Below, one piece after another: positions 17,179 to 26,219 of a DNA stretch of 64,000 bases. The notes under the pieces were generated by a model. That model saw nothing but the letters and a program-made list of their open reading frames with translations. It ran no database searches and was not told the origin of the DNA. Source of the stretch: Rhodoferax sp. GTDB taxonomy: Bacteria; Pseudomonadota; Gammaproteobacteria; Burkholderiales; Burkholderiaceae_C. Made by a program: the position numbers and the translations under genes. Positions within the stretch are counted from its first letter, which is position 1. Every line of letters begins with the position of its first letter. Location of the stretch: assembly GCF_028689295.1 (NCBI RefSeq), contig NZ_JAQTWL010000013.1:1-64000 (forward strand), given 5' to 3'.

Positions 17179-18333
17179 ATGAGTGATACGGAAATCGTGA
17201 TTATTGGGGCTGGCATGCATCGCTTCGGAAGATTCCCCGATGAAACCTATGGAGAGATCGGACGGCACGCGGTGCGGGAAGCACTGAAAGATGCGGGTCT
17301 CGGCTGGAGCAGCATTGAGGCCGCTTACTGTTCGACCATGTACTTACCAGCGACGGCCGGCGCCCGGATCATGCGCCCATTAGGTGCCACCGGCATTCCA
17401 ATCTGCGACGTGGAGGCGGCATGCGCCAGCGGCGGAGTTGCGATGAAGCAAGCCATCCAGGGATTGAAAGCCGGCGAATATGAGACCGCTCTTGTTCTCG
17501 GTGTCGAAAAGATGCCCCGCGGCTTCATGGACCCATTGATGCTGTACGAACGCTGGCAGGTTGAGATGGGCATGTCGACTAACCCGAGTTACTGGGCTAT
17601 GAGGGCTAGGCGCCACATGCATGAATTCGGGACGACCGATTTGCACATCGCCAAGGTTGCGCACAAGAGTCACCGCAACAGCGTCAACAACCCATATGCA
17701 ATGTACCGCAAGGAATTCTCTCTGGAGGAAATCCAGAATTCACAACTAGTCTGCGATCCAATTCGGTTGTTGGAAATTTGTGCACCGAACGAAGGGGCAG
17801 CGGCTGTGATTCTGGCTACCCGTGAGAAGGCGAAGAAATTGGCCAGTAGGAAGCCAGTGACGGTTGCGGCCTGCACGCACACATTGACGCTCTACTCGGC
17901 GGACTTTAGGGTACCGTTAGACAGTGTAAGTGCGACCAAGACCAATCCTGGACCGACTGAACGGACTAGTGCTCTAGCTTACGAGAAGGCGGGTATCGGT
18001 CCGAAAGATATTAGCCTATTCGAAGTCCAAGACACAGATGCTTTCTGCGAGATTGAGATCTACGAGCAATTGGGGCTCTGCCCGGAAGGTGACGCTGGAA
18101 AGCTTATAGATGAAGGGATTACCGAGATCGACGGTAGGTACCCGGTCAACGTCAGTGGAGGTCTAGTGTGCAAAGGAGAACCGGTCGGTGCCTCGCATCT
18201 TGGCCAAGTAGTTGAACTCGTGTGGCAACTCAGACACGAGGCAGAAAAGCGCCAAGTACCAAATGCGCAGGTCGGACTTGCACATGTTTTGGGGGCGGGA
18301 GGGAATTGCGCAGTAACTATTCTAAAAGCCTAG
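17179..18333 (+). CDS. SCP2-type thiolase, partner of DUF35 protein
   Basis: This 384-residue thiolase-superfamily enzyme should cleave (or condense) a 3-oxoacyl-CoA. The nucleophile Cys is present in EAACASGGVA (~residue 80). The usual second-base motif KGHPxGA reads KGEPVGASHLGQ, so Glu replaces His, a substitution I believe also occurs in other SCP2-type members. The closing GGNCAVTI lacks the CxGxG motif of FadA-type thiolases. ATG 17179 was preferred to 17167 because GGGA lies at proper distance and the family begins there. It is paired with the DUF35 gene just upstream. The pair is boxed in by IS4 and IS630 remnants. Confidence 0.85.
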   Translation: MSDTEIVIIGAGMHRFGRFPDETYGEIGRHAVREALKDAGLGWSSIEAAYCSTMYLPATAGARIMRPLGATGIPICDVEAACASGGVAMKQAIQGLKAGEYETALVLGVEKMPRGFMDPLMLYERWQVEMGMSTNPSYWAMRARRHMHEFGTTDLHIAKVAHKSHRNSVNNPYAMYRKEFSLEEIQNSQLVCDPIRLLEICAPNEGAAAVILATREKAKKLASRKPVTVAACTHTLTLYSADFRVPLDSVSATKTNPGPTERTSALAYEKAGIGPKDISLFEVQDTDAFCEIEIYEQLGLCPEGDAGKLIDEGITEIDGRYPVNVSGGLVCKGEPVGASHLGQVVELVWQLRHEAEKRQVPNAQVGLAHVLGAGGNCAVTILKA

Positions 18334-18444
18334 TGTGGTGTTTGTTTCTTGATTGAACTGAGCAGAATTACCCGTCTCCAGTGTTCTACTTCTGTTTTCA
18401 TTGGAGCAAATAATTGTGATTTGCCCTGGCAATAGAGTTGGCTG

Positions 18445-18834
18445 ATGAATCAGAAATTCGAGCTCACGAGATTAGCCAGCTCCAAGTTCGACAGCAACAG
18501 GATGGCTCTGCGCGCACAGATCGTATTGCTGGCCGCTCAGGGCCTGCAGAGCGAAGACATCGGCGAGCAACTTGGCTTCGGGCGCGTGCAGGTTACGCGT
18601 TGGCGCTAACGTTAACTGGATTGCGGCTTGCAAGGCATAGAGAGCGACCGGTCGTGCGGCGCCCCGTCGGTAAAGATTGACGTGGCCCAACTGGTGGCAT
18701 TTGCCACCCAAACCACGCCAGACGCCGCCACGCACTGGAGCGCGCGAAATATGGCATTGATGATTAAGGGTAGCCCCAGCAACGTGATAAGGCATTGGCA
18801 GATGCATGCCATCAAGCCACACATCGTAGGTGAA
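18445..18834 (+). pseudogene. IS630-family transposase remnant
   Basis: The frame RMALRAQIVLLAAQGLQSED, then GEQLGFGRVQVTRWR, is the helix-turn-helix start of an IS630 transposase. After two ochre stops (18607 and 18613) the same frame continues as LQGIESDRSCGAP, KIDVAQLV, ATHWSARNMA and VIRHWQMHAIKPHIV. The catalytic DDE region is missing. The remnant ends about 90 bases before panD and may now form part of its leader. Confidence 0.85.
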
Positions 18835-18925
18835 TCGTGACATCTTGCAGAATGTTATTCTTGCAAATTCAAAGTTAAGTTCTAAGAAGAATGGAACACT
18901 GCATTACGCAAACATTGGAGTAATT

Positions 18926-19306
18926 TTGTTTCGCACCTTGCTCAAATCCAAAATCCACCGTGTGGCCGTAACCCAGTGCGAACTGCATTACGAAGGCTCA
19001 TGCGCCATCGACGAAGACCTGCTGGATGCAGCCAATCTGGTCGAGAATGAACAGATTCACATCTGGAACATCAACAACGGCGAGCGCTTCATCACTTATG
19101 CCATCAAGGGTGAACGGGGCTCCGGCATGATTTCTGTGAACGGATCGGCCGCACGCCGCGCCTCGGTGGGCGATCTGATCATCATCGCCGCCTTTGCACA
19201 GGTGGATGACAAGGAAGTGGCCAACCACCAGCCCAATCTGGTGTTTGTCGACGATAAAAACAAGCAAACCGAGTTGCGCCACAAGGTGCCAACCCAGCAC
19301 CTGTGA
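18926..19306 (+). CDS. panD: Aspartate 1-decarboxylase proenzyme
   Basis: PanD makes beta-alanine from L-aspartate for pantothenate and CoA. The 126-residue length is exactly the family norm if translation starts at TTG 18926 ([11 protein letters not shown]), which has GGAG five bases upstream; longer upstream frames are not part of the family. Self-cleavage at Gly24-Ser25 (YEGSCAID) creates the pyruvoyl group. His11-Arg12, [11 protein letters not shown] and the N-terminal Lys9 are conserved. The stop overlaps the GTG start of bioA, so CoA and biotin precursor genes are coupled in one transcript. Confidence 0.95.
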   Translation: MFRTLLKSKIHRVAVTQCELHYEGSCAIDEDLLDAANLVENEQIHIWNINNGERFITYAIKGERGSGMISVNGSAARRASVGDLIIIAAFAQVDDKEVANHQPNLVFVDDKNKQTELRHKVPTQHL

Positions 19307-20709
19307 AGATAAGCGCCCATGGCCTTGCCACTGGCTCGCTAGCCCAGCGCAGCCTGGCTGCTGTTTGGCATCCCTGCACACAAATGCAGCGCGCCGCCCA
19401 GGTGCCGCCGCTGGCCGTGGTGCGCGGTGAAGGGCCATGGCTATTCGACGACACAGGTCAGCGTTACTTTGACACCAGCAGCTCCTGGTGGGTCAACCTG
19501 TTCGGCCATGCCGATGCCCGCATCAACGCCGCCCTCAAAGACCAGCTTGAAACCTTGCCTCATGTGATGCTGGCCGGTTGCACCCACGCGCCAGCGGTCG
19601 AATTGGCGGAACGCCTCTCGGCCCTGACCGGCGGCACGCTGGGTCACTGCTTCTTTGCCAGTGATGGTGCCTCGGCGGTAGAGATTGCGCTCAAGATGAG
19701 TTTTCACCACTGGCGCAACCTGGGGCGCAGCGACAAACGCGAGTTCGTATGCCTGCGCAAGGGCTACCACGGCGAAACCCTGGGCGCGCTGGCGGTCACC
19801 GATGTGGCAGTGTTCCGCGACGCCTACGACCCGCTGCTGATGCGCGCGCACCAAGTGATGTCGCCCGATGCCCGCCAGGCCATGACAGGTGAATCTGCTG
19901 CCGATGTGGCCCGGCGCGCAACGGCTGAGCTGGAAGCTTTGCTGCAAGCGCGCCACGCACACATCGCCGCCCTCATTCTGGAACCTTTGGTGCAGGGTGC
20001 CACCGGCATGGCCTTTTACGACCCAGCCTACCTGCGCGCCGCACGCAAGCTGTGTGACCAGTTTGACGTGACGCTGATTGCCGATGAAATTGCGGTGGGC
20101 TGCGGGCGCACCGGCACCTTCTTTGCCTTCGAGCAGGCGGCGTTGCCGGGTGAACAGGCTATTTGGCCGGACCTGATCTGTTTGTCCAAAGGCATCAGTG
20201 GCGGCTACCTGCCACTTTCCCTGGTGCTGTCGCGTGACAGCATTTATGAAGCCTTTCTCGACGACGACGTGACGCGGGGGTTTTTGCATTCGCACTCCTA
20301 CACCGGCAACGCGCTGGCCTGCCGCGCCGCGCTGGCGGTGCTCGATCGCTTTGCCCAAGAAGACGTCTTGCGTCACAACCGGGAGCAGGCGGCAACCCTG
20401 ACCACGGCGCTTGCCCCCCTGGCGGCTGACCCACGCATCGAACACTTTCGCCAGCTCGGCATGATCTGGGCCTTTGACGTGCGCGAGCCCCTCATCGGCC
20501 CGCGCTTTGCCGAACGTTTCCACCTGGCCGGCCGGGCCTACGAACTGCTGATTCGCCCGATCGGGCGCACCGTCTATCTGATGCCACCCTACGTCCTGAC
20601 TGAGGACCTGTCGCAATGGCTGGCCGAGCGTCTGCTGGCGACACTGAACTATGTTTTGAACCAAATTCCTCCTGATGTTGATCGCGCACCTGAACCACCA
20701 ACTGCATGA
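19303..20709 (+). CDS. bioA: Adenosylmethionine--8-amino-7-oxononanoate aminotransferase
   Basis: BioA is a PLP enzyme that converts KAPA to DAPA with S-adenosylmethionine as amino donor. It has 468 residues, a little longer than the ~430 of E. coli, mostly from the tail. The substrate-site motif WHPCTQM (~22-28), [11 protein letters not shown], the PLP-phosphate loop [24 protein letters not shown] and Schiff-base Lys296 ([13 protein letters not shown]) are all present. The start is GTG 19303 in a GTGA overlap with panD. The 3' end overlaps bioF by 35 bases. Confidence 0.95.
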   Translation: MKISAHGLATGSLAQRSLAAVWHPCTQMQRAAQVPPLAVVRGEGPWLFDDTGQRYFDTSSSWWVNLFGHADARINAALKDQLETLPHVMLAGCTHAPAVELAERLSALTGGTLGHCFFASDGASAVEIALKMSFHHWRNLGRSDKREFVCLRKGYHGETLGALAVTDVAVFRDAYDPLLMRAHQVMSPDARQAMTGESAADVARRATAELEALLQARHAHIAALILEPLVQGATGMAFYDPAYLRAARKLCDQFDVTLIADEIAVGCGRTGTFFAFEQAALPGEQAIWPDLICLSKGISGGYLPLSLVLSRDSIYEAFLDDDVTRGFLHSHSYTGNALACRAALAVLDRFAQEDVLRHNREQAATLTTALAPLAADPRIEHFRQLGMIWAFDVREPLIGPRFAERFHLAGRAYELLIRPIGRTVYLMPPYVLTEDLSQWLAERLLATLNYVLNQIPPDVDRAPEPPTA

Positions 20710-21904
20710 GCGTGAGGCGCAGGGGCTCATACGCCAGCGCCGCATCACCGAGTCTCCCAGCGGACCGCACCAACGGGTCAGCCGGGATAACCAGCCCGCA
20801 CGTGACTTGCTGGCTTTTTGCAGCAACGACTACCTGGGCCTGGCCAATCACCCGGTCTTGGTTCAGGCGCTGGCCGACGGTGCCCGGCAATTTGGTGCCG
20901 GCAGCGGCGCCTCACACCTGATCAACGGTCACTCACGCGCCCATGCCGCACTGGAAGACGAGCTTGCCGCTTGGTTGTCACCCTGCATCCCACAGGCTGG
21001 CGCATTGAGCTTTTGCACCGGCTACATGGCCAATCTGGCACTGCTCACCGCTTTGGGCGACAGCAATGCGACGATATTTGCGGACAAGCTCAACCACGCC
21101 TCACTGATTGACGGCGCGCTGTTGGCCAAGGCACCGATGCAACGTTATCCGCACGGCAACCTGGCGGTGTTGGCGCGTCAGTTGGAACACTGCACCACAC
21201 CCATCAAACTGATCGTGACCGATGCCGTGTTCAGCATGGACGGCGATCTGGCCGACCTTCCCGCCTTGCTGGCACTGGCCGAACGTTTTGATGCCTGGCT
21301 GATCGTGGACGATGCCCATGGTTTCGGCGTGCTGGGCGCGCAGGGGCGGGGCAGTCTGTCACACTTCAATCTGCGCAGCAAGCGCCTGGTTTACATGGGC
21401 ACACTGGGCAAGGCGGCGGGCTTGGGCGGCGCTTTTGTCGCCGCACACTCGACCATCATCGACTGGCTGGTCCAAACCGCACGGCCCTATATTTACACCA
21501 CGGCTGCACCACCTGCCATCGCCCATGCACTGCGGGAGAGTTTGCACCTGATAGGCAGTGAAGAGGGAAATCAACGGCGCACGCAGCTCCAGCAACTGAT
21601 CGCGCAACTGCGCATCGGGCTGACGACCCTGATCGAAGCCAACCCGACGCTTGGCTGGCAGCTGATGGCGTCCAGCACCGCCATCCAACCCCTCCTCGTC
21701 GGCGACAACGCGGCAGCCCTGGCGCTGGCCGCAGCACTTGATGCGCAAGACTTGTGGGTGCCCGCCATTCGCCCGCCCACCGTGCCCGTGGGCACAGCCC
21801 GCCTGCGCATCACGCTCAGTGCAGCCCACACGGCAGACGATGTGCAGCGACTGATCAAGGGCTTGACGCAGGCCGCCGCAAATTTAATCGGGGCCAAGGC
21901 ATGA
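20675..21904 (+). CDS. bioF: 8-amino-7-oxononanoate synthase
   Basis: BioF condenses pimeloyl-ACP or -CoA with L-alanine to KAPA, the first ring-assembly step of biotin. It is a 409-residue alpha-oxoamine synthase with CSNDYLGLANHP, GSGASHLINGHS, the PLP-binding VDDAHGFGVLG and Schiff-base Lys246 (GTLGKAAGLGGAF). Translation starts at ATG 20675 inside the end of bioA behind CCTCCTG. Its last bases form ATGA with bioD. Full length, no anomalies. Confidence 0.95.
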   Translation: MLIAHLNHQLHEREAQGLIRQRRITESPSGPHQRVSRDNQPARDLLAFCSNDYLGLANHPVLVQALADGARQFGAGSGASHLINGHSRAHAALEDELAAWLSPCIPQAGALSFCTGYMANLALLTALGDSNATIFADKLNHASLIDGALLAKAPMQRYPHGNLAVLARQLEHCTTPIKLIVTDAVFSMDGDLADLPALLALAERFDAWLIVDDAHGFGVLGAQGRGSLSHFNLRSKRLVYMGTLGKAAGLGGAFVAAHSTIIDWLVQTARPYIYTTAAPPAIAHALRESLHLIGSEEGNQRRTQLQQLIAQLRIGLTTLIEANPTLGWQLMASSTAIQPLLVGDNAAALALAAALDAQDLWVPAIRPPTVPVGTARLRITLSAAHTADDVQRLIKGLTQAAANLIGAKA

Positions 21905-22650
21905 GGCCGAACACCGCGCTCAATGCTTGCTTCGTCACCGGCACCGACACCGAGGTGGGCAAAACCCGCATCAGCGCGGCCTTGCTGCATTGGCTCGCGC
22001 GCAACGGTTTTCTCAGCGCCGCATTCAAGCCGGTAGCCGCTGGCACCAGCTTGATCGACGGCCAGTGGGTCAATGAAGATGTGCGCGCCCTGCGTGAGGC
22101 CAGCGCGCTGACCCTTAGCGATGCCGAGGTGGGTCCGTTCCAGTTCGAGGCCGCATGCGCGCCGCACATTGCCGCGTCGCTCCAGCGCCGCACCATTGAC
22201 CGCAACGCTATTCTGCGCTCAGCCCATGCACTGGCTGCCCGTGCCGACGTGCTGGTGGTGGAAGGCGTAGGCGGATTTTGCGTGCCACTGGGTGACGACT
22301 GGGACAGCGCCGATCTGGCGTGCGACCTCAAGTTGCCGGTGGTGCTGGTGGTCGGCTTGCGCCTGGGTTGCATCAACCATGCCTTGCTCACGGCCGAGGC
22401 TGTTCGCGCCCGTGGCCTTAGCTTGGCTGGCTGGGTCGGCAACAGCGTGAGCCCCGGCATGGCGTGGCTGGATAAAAATGTGACAACCCTGCGGCAACGC
22501 TTTCAAAAACAACACATTCCCTGCTGGGGATGCGTGCCGTGGTTGGCAGAGCCCACGCCGGCTGCTGTGGCAGCCCATCTTGATCAAGCCGCATTGCGTG
22601 CCTTTTTCTCGTCTGTTTCTCCCTCGTTGGTTTCTTCTTTGAAAACATAA
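21901..22650 (+). CDS. bioD: Dethiobiotin synthetase
   Basis: BioD closes the ureido ring of DAPA using CO2 and ATP. It is 249 residues long with the P-loop [12 protein letters not shown] (~13-24), KPVAAG, the catalytic [14 protein letters not shown] and a C-terminal region with WVGNSV for nucleobase contact. The start is ATG 21901, overlapping the bioF stop by four bases; a longer upstream frame is only the shadow of bioF. The gene is followed by bioB after one base. Confidence 0.95.
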   Translation: MRPNTALNACFVTGTDTEVGKTRISAALLHWLARNGFLSAAFKPVAAGTSLIDGQWVNEDVRALREASALTLSDAEVGPFQFEAACAPHIAASLQRRTIDRNAILRSAHALAARADVLVVEGVGGFCVPLGDDWDSADLACDLKLPVVLVVGLRLGCINHALLTAEAVRARGLSLAGWVGNSVSPGMAWLDKNVTTLRQRFQKQHIPCWGCVPWLAEPTPAAVAAHLDQAALRAFFSSVSPSLVSSLKT

Positions 22651-22651
22651 T

Positions 22652-23689
22652 ATGACTACGATTACCTCCATTCCCGTCTCCTCCCTGCGTCCCGCTCCGG
22701 CACGGGCCACCACCCCGGCAACCCCTGCGCGCTGGAGCGTCGCGGAGATTGCCGCCTTGTACGAGCTGCCGTTCATGGATTTGCTGTTTCAAGCCCAGCA
22801 AGTGCACCGCGAGCACTTTGACGCCAACCAGGTGCAGTTGTCCACGCTGTTGTCGATCAAGACCGGCGGCTGCTCAGAGGACTGCGGCTACTGCCCGCAA
22901 GCGGCTACTGCCGAGAGTGGCATTGAAGCCAGCAAGCTGATGCCGCTGGCCGAGGTCATTGAAGCCGCCCAAGCCGCCAAAGACCAGGGTGCCACCCGCT
23001 TTTGCATGGGTGCGGCCTGGCGCAGCCCCAAAGAACGCGACATGGCGCGTGTGACCGAGATGGTGCGCGAAGTGCGCGCCCTGGGCCTGGAGACCTGCAT
23101 GACGCTGGGCATGCTGGAAGCCGAGCAGGCGCGAGCACTCAAAGATGCCGGACTGGACTACTACAACCACAATCTGGACAGTGCGCCGGAGTTTTACGGC
23201 AGTATCATCAGCACCCGCACCTACCAGGACCGGCTCGACACCCTGGGTCATGTGCGCGCGGCGGGCATCAACGTGTGTTGTGGCGGCATTGTCGGCATGG
23301 GTGAAGCCCGTCTGGAGCGCGCCGGCCTGATCGCCCAGTTGGCCAACTTGACGCCCTACCCGGAGTCAGTCCCGATCAACAACCTGGTGCCGGTGGCTGG
23401 CACACCCTTGGCTGACACGCCCCCGCTGGATCCCTTTGAATTTGTGCGCACCATTGCCATAGCCCGTATCACCATGCCGCTCACCATGGTGCGCTTGTCG
23501 GCTGGGCGCGAGCAGATGGATGAAGCCCTGCAGGCCTTGTGTTTCCTGGCCGGTGCCAACTCGATCTTTTACGGCGACAAACTGCTGACCACCAGCAATC
23601 CTCAAGCTGATCTGGACCGCAAGCTGTTCACGCGCCTGGGCCTGAAGGCGCAGGGTGAACGCCCGACAAATCAGCCCCTGCCCTGCTGA
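22652..23689 (+). CDS. bioB: Biotin synthase (radical SAM)
   Basis: BioB inserts sulfur into dethiobiotin. It has 345 residues. The radical-SAM cysteines are Cys74, Cys78 and Cys81 ([10 protein letters not shown]). The auxiliary [2Fe-2S] ligands fit [10 protein letters not shown] (region), [19 protein letters not shown] and RLSAGREQM. Its final TGA shares a base with the ATG of the following cytochrome P450, so the two must be co-translated. A supply of biotin is relevant to the biotin-dependent carboxylase encoded at 34-37.5 kb. Confidence 0.96.
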   Translation: MTTITSIPVSSLRPAPARATTPATPARWSVAEIAALYELPFMDLLFQAQQVHREHFDANQVQLSTLLSIKTGGCSEDCGYCPQAATAESGIEASKLMPLAEVIEAAQAAKDQGATRFCMGAAWRSPKERDMARVTEMVREVRALGLETCMTLGMLEAEQARALKDAGLDYYNHNLDSAPEFYGSIISTRTYQDRLDTLGHVRAAGINVCCGGIVGMGEARLERAGLIAQLANLTPYPESVPINNLVPVAGTPLADTPPLDPFEFVRTIAIARITMPLTMVRLSAGREQMDEALQALCFLAGANSIFYGDKLLTTSNPQADLDRKLFTRLGLKAQGERPTNQPLPC

Positions 23690-24942
23690 TGAATGCCGTA
23701 CTCAAGCCGCAGTCCACGGCTTGCCCGCTGGTGAACGCGGCGTTTCTGGCCAACCCGTATCCCACCTATCAGGCGCTGCGGGAGGCTGGGCCAATCCACT
23801 GGAGCGACGAGTTCTTTGGCGGGGCCTGGCTGCTGACCGACCATGCCGATGTCGAGATGGTGTTGCGCGATCCCCGGTTTTCAGCGCAACGCACCGGTGC
23901 CTGGGTCAAGGATCGCGAAGAGTCCCCAGGCGAACTGGGCGAGTTTCAACGCCTGTTTGCCCGCGCCTTGCTGTTTCTGGACGCCCCGGATCACCCTCGC
24001 ATCCGCAAGGTGCTGCAAGTGGGATTCAAGCCCAGCGTGATTCAAGAGCTGGAACCCTTCATCGCGCAAACCGTCACCCACCTGTTCGATCAGGCAGAGG
24101 CGGCTGACAGTTTTGACTTTATCGAGCAGGTAGCCCGGCCTTTGCCGGTGCATGTGATGACCCGGCTGATGGGTATCGAGCCCACGCGGCGAAGCAACTT
24201 TATGCTCTGGTCGGATGACCTGGCGGCTTTTATCGGCACACCGCTTCCCACGCGAGCGCAGGCACGTCGCGCGCAGGCCAGTCTGGTGGCGATGGGAGAA
24301 TTCTTTGATGTCTTGCTGAAGCACAAGCGCCAAAAGCCGGGTGACGATCTGACCACCCGCCTGTTACAAGCCGAAGCGGCGGGCCAGATTCAAGGTGGAC
24401 CTGAGCTGCTGGCGCAGTGCGCCATGTTGCTGTTTGCCGGGCACGAGACGACGCGCCATCTGCTGGGCAATGGCTTGCAAGCACTTCTGACGCACCCCGA
24501 ACAATGGCGACGCTTGAAGCAGGAGCCGGCATTGCTGCCCAGCGCGGTTCGCGAGTTTTTGCGTTTTGACAGCCCGGTGCAATACACCGGGCGGCGCGTG
24601 GTAACCGACCTGGTGCTGCATGGTCAACTGCTGCGCCGGGGCGATCTGGTGCTGCCCTTGATAGGCGCGGCCAACCGGGATCCGGCCCGCTACACCAAGC
24701 CCGATGCGCTGGACATTGCGCGCAATGAGGGGGCATCCCTCGCCTTTGGCTCGGGGCCGCATGTCTGCATCGGTGCTGCCATCACCCGCATGGAGGCCGA
24801 AATGGTGTTTGGGCAATTGCTGCAACGCTGGCCCGACCTCCGTCTGCGCAACGCCGAGCCGCAATGGGGCACTAATCCGGCCTACCGGGGGCTGACAAGC
24901 TTGCCACTGCGCCAACCCTTGGCCATGCTGGCGACACATTAA
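23689..24942 (+). CDS. Cytochrome P450 at the end of the biotin operon
   Basis: This 417-residue soluble bacterial-type P450 has an I-helix oxygen motif AGHETT (~250-255), a K-helix region AVREFLRFDSPVQYTGR and the heme-ligand loop FGSGPHVCIGAA (Cys360). There is no membrane anchor. It overlaps bioB by one base, and no bioC, bioH or bioW is seen nearby. By analogy with Bacillus BioI, which oxidatively cleaves acyl-ACP to pimeloyl-ACP, I infer a role in making the pimeloyl precursor. An unrelated oxidation remains possible, because close P450s also hydroxylate fatty acids. It needs a ferredoxin and reductase encoded elsewhere. Confidence 0.9.
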   Translation: MNAVLKPQSTACPLVNAAFLANPYPTYQALREAGPIHWSDEFFGGAWLLTDHADVEMVLRDPRFSAQRTGAWVKDREESPGELGEFQRLFARALLFLDAPDHPRIRKVLQVGFKPSVIQELEPFIAQTVTHLFDQAEAADSFDFIEQVARPLPVHVMTRLMGIEPTRRSNFMLWSDDLAAFIGTPLPTRAQARRAQASLVAMGEFFDVLLKHKRQKPGDDLTTRLLQAEAAGQIQGGPELLAQCAMLLFAGHETTRHLLGNGLQALLTHPEQWRRLKQEPALLPSAVREFLRFDSPVQYTGRRVVTDLVLHGQLLRRGDLVLPLIGAANRDPARYTKPDALDIARNEGASLAFGSGPHVCIGAAITRMEAEMVFGQLLQRWPDLRLRNAEPQWGTNPAYRGLTSLPLRQPLAMLATH

Positions 24943-25022
24943 TCGAGCAAGGATTACCCGACGGCTCTGCCCCGCGTGGTGGTCGAGAACAACGCAGCAC
25001 GTGAAGGCATTTGTTACACTTA

Positions 25023-25040
25023 TCTAGATCAACTTCTAGA
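25023..25040. promoter_or_regulatory. Repeated TCTAGA motif upstream of LysR gene
   Basis: Two TCTAGA hexamers spaced 12 bases apart (25023-25028 and 25035-25040) end 10 bases before the regulator start. They could be an autoregulatory site, but no T-N11-A box is clear. Confidence 0.3.
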
Positions 25041-25050
25041 GTGATCACCT

Positions 25051-25962
25051 TTGAACCTTGAATCGCTGAAACTGTTTGTTCAACTCGCCGAATTGGGTAG
25101 CATGACTAAGGTGGCGTTTGCGCAGGACTGTATTCAGTCTGTGATAAGTCGCCGTGTCACGGCACTCGAACGTGAATGCGGTGCGAAGCTATTTTATCGA
25201 ACAGGTCGTGGTGTAGCACTGACCGATTTTGCCGAAACAATGCTCCCGCGTATTAAGGCACTACTTGCGGAAGCGGAGCAAATATCAAAGGAAATGAAGG
25301 CCGGCGCTGGAATACCAATTGGTGAAGTTCGTATTGGTCTTTTGCCGTCACTTTCCACCCCGACGATTCAAACGTTATTTAGGCGTACCCATGAACGTTT
25401 TCCTGGTGTCCTGCTGCATATTTTTGAAGGCTCAAACGGACAAATCGATGAATGGCTAAACTCTGGTCGAGTCGACATTGGAATTCTTTTTCGTTATGGG
25501 GGATCGGTCGCTAACCAAGAACAAGTGCTCGGAGTTGTCGACACCTATCTCGTGGGCAGAGCCGGTGATCGGCTAACTTCAAAACCGACAATTGAATTTG
25601 ATAAGCTTTCTGATGTGCCACTTGTTTTGCCCGGTGCCCCAAATGGGTTACGTTTGACACTAGAGCAGTTCTCAAAACGAGCTCACATTAATCTTCGCAT
25701 TGTGATGGAAGCCGACTCGTTGCCGCTTCAGAAGGAATTCGCTGCAAGCGGCTGCGCTTACGCGGTACTGGGCGGACATGCGATTAGTCGGGAGGTCAAT
25801 GCTGGTATTTTGCAAGCTTCACGAATTATTGATGCCAAGTTGGGGCGAACTGTGGTTTTGGCCACGACCACACAACGACCACTGTCACATGCTGGAAGAG
25901 AAGTCGGGAAGGAACTCCGGCTCATTCTTGATGATTTGTTTGCAAACAAGACTTTTAAGTAA
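25051..25962 (+). CDS. LysR-family transcriptional regulator
   Basis: This 303-residue regulator has an N-terminal winged helix-turn-helix (LKLFVQLAELGSMTKVAFAQ, then SVISRRVTALERECGAKLFY; residues ~5-62) and a periplasmic-binding-like effector domain (~90-295). The start is TTG 25051. It is the same direction as the biotin operon but 108 bases beyond it, and the next gene converges, so its target is unclear. The thiolase/DUF35 operon at 26.2-27.8 kb is the nearest candidate. Codon use is AT-richer than the biotin genes. Confidence 0.9.
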   Translation: MNLESLKLFVQLAELGSMTKVAFAQDCIQSVISRRVTALERECGAKLFYRTGRGVALTDFAETMLPRIKALLAEAEQISKEMKAGAGIPIGEVRIGLLPSLSTPTIQTLFRRTHERFPGVLLHIFEGSNGQIDEWLNSGRVDIGILFRYGGSVANQEQVLGVVDTYLVGRAGDRLTSKPTIEFDKLSDVPLVLPGAPNGLRLTLEQFSKRAHINLRIVMEADSLPLQKEFAASGCAYAVLGGHAISREVNAGILQASRIIDAKLGRTVVLATTTQRPLSHAGREVGKELRLILDDLFANKTFK

Positions 25963-26026
25963 CGTGGCGGATGTTGCTACGCAAAGTTGACCCCTTGCCA
26001 AACTCCAAACTTGGCCCGCCACTGAC

Positions 26027-26213
26027 TTAAGCGATGCTCGGTAAGGTCCTCAGCACGCTGGTGTCCCACAAGCCTGTATAGCAACGCCGAAGCTCTTCGA
26101 CCAATTCAGTATTGACCCGAGGCATCGGTTCGCAGTAGACGGCATCGGTTAAATACGCAAATATGAGCGCGCCAAGTTTTCCCAAAAATGTGATGGTATT
26201 GTGTAGCGCCTCA
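26027..26213 (-). other. Possible gene fragment beyond the thiolase stop
   Basis: A frame with no normal start overlaps the end of the thiolase gene and reads PIEALHNTITFLGKLGALIF, then YCEPMPRVNTELVEELRRCY, which looks protein-like. It may be the tail of a former downstream gene or a frameshifted extension. I do not recognise the family. The rest of 25963-26219 is empty. Confidence 0.25.
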
Positions 26214-26219
26214 ATTGGT

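Noticed and set aside
19441-20826. 461-codon - strand frame
   Set aside because: Antisense of bioA and bioF, both of which have complete catalytic motifs.
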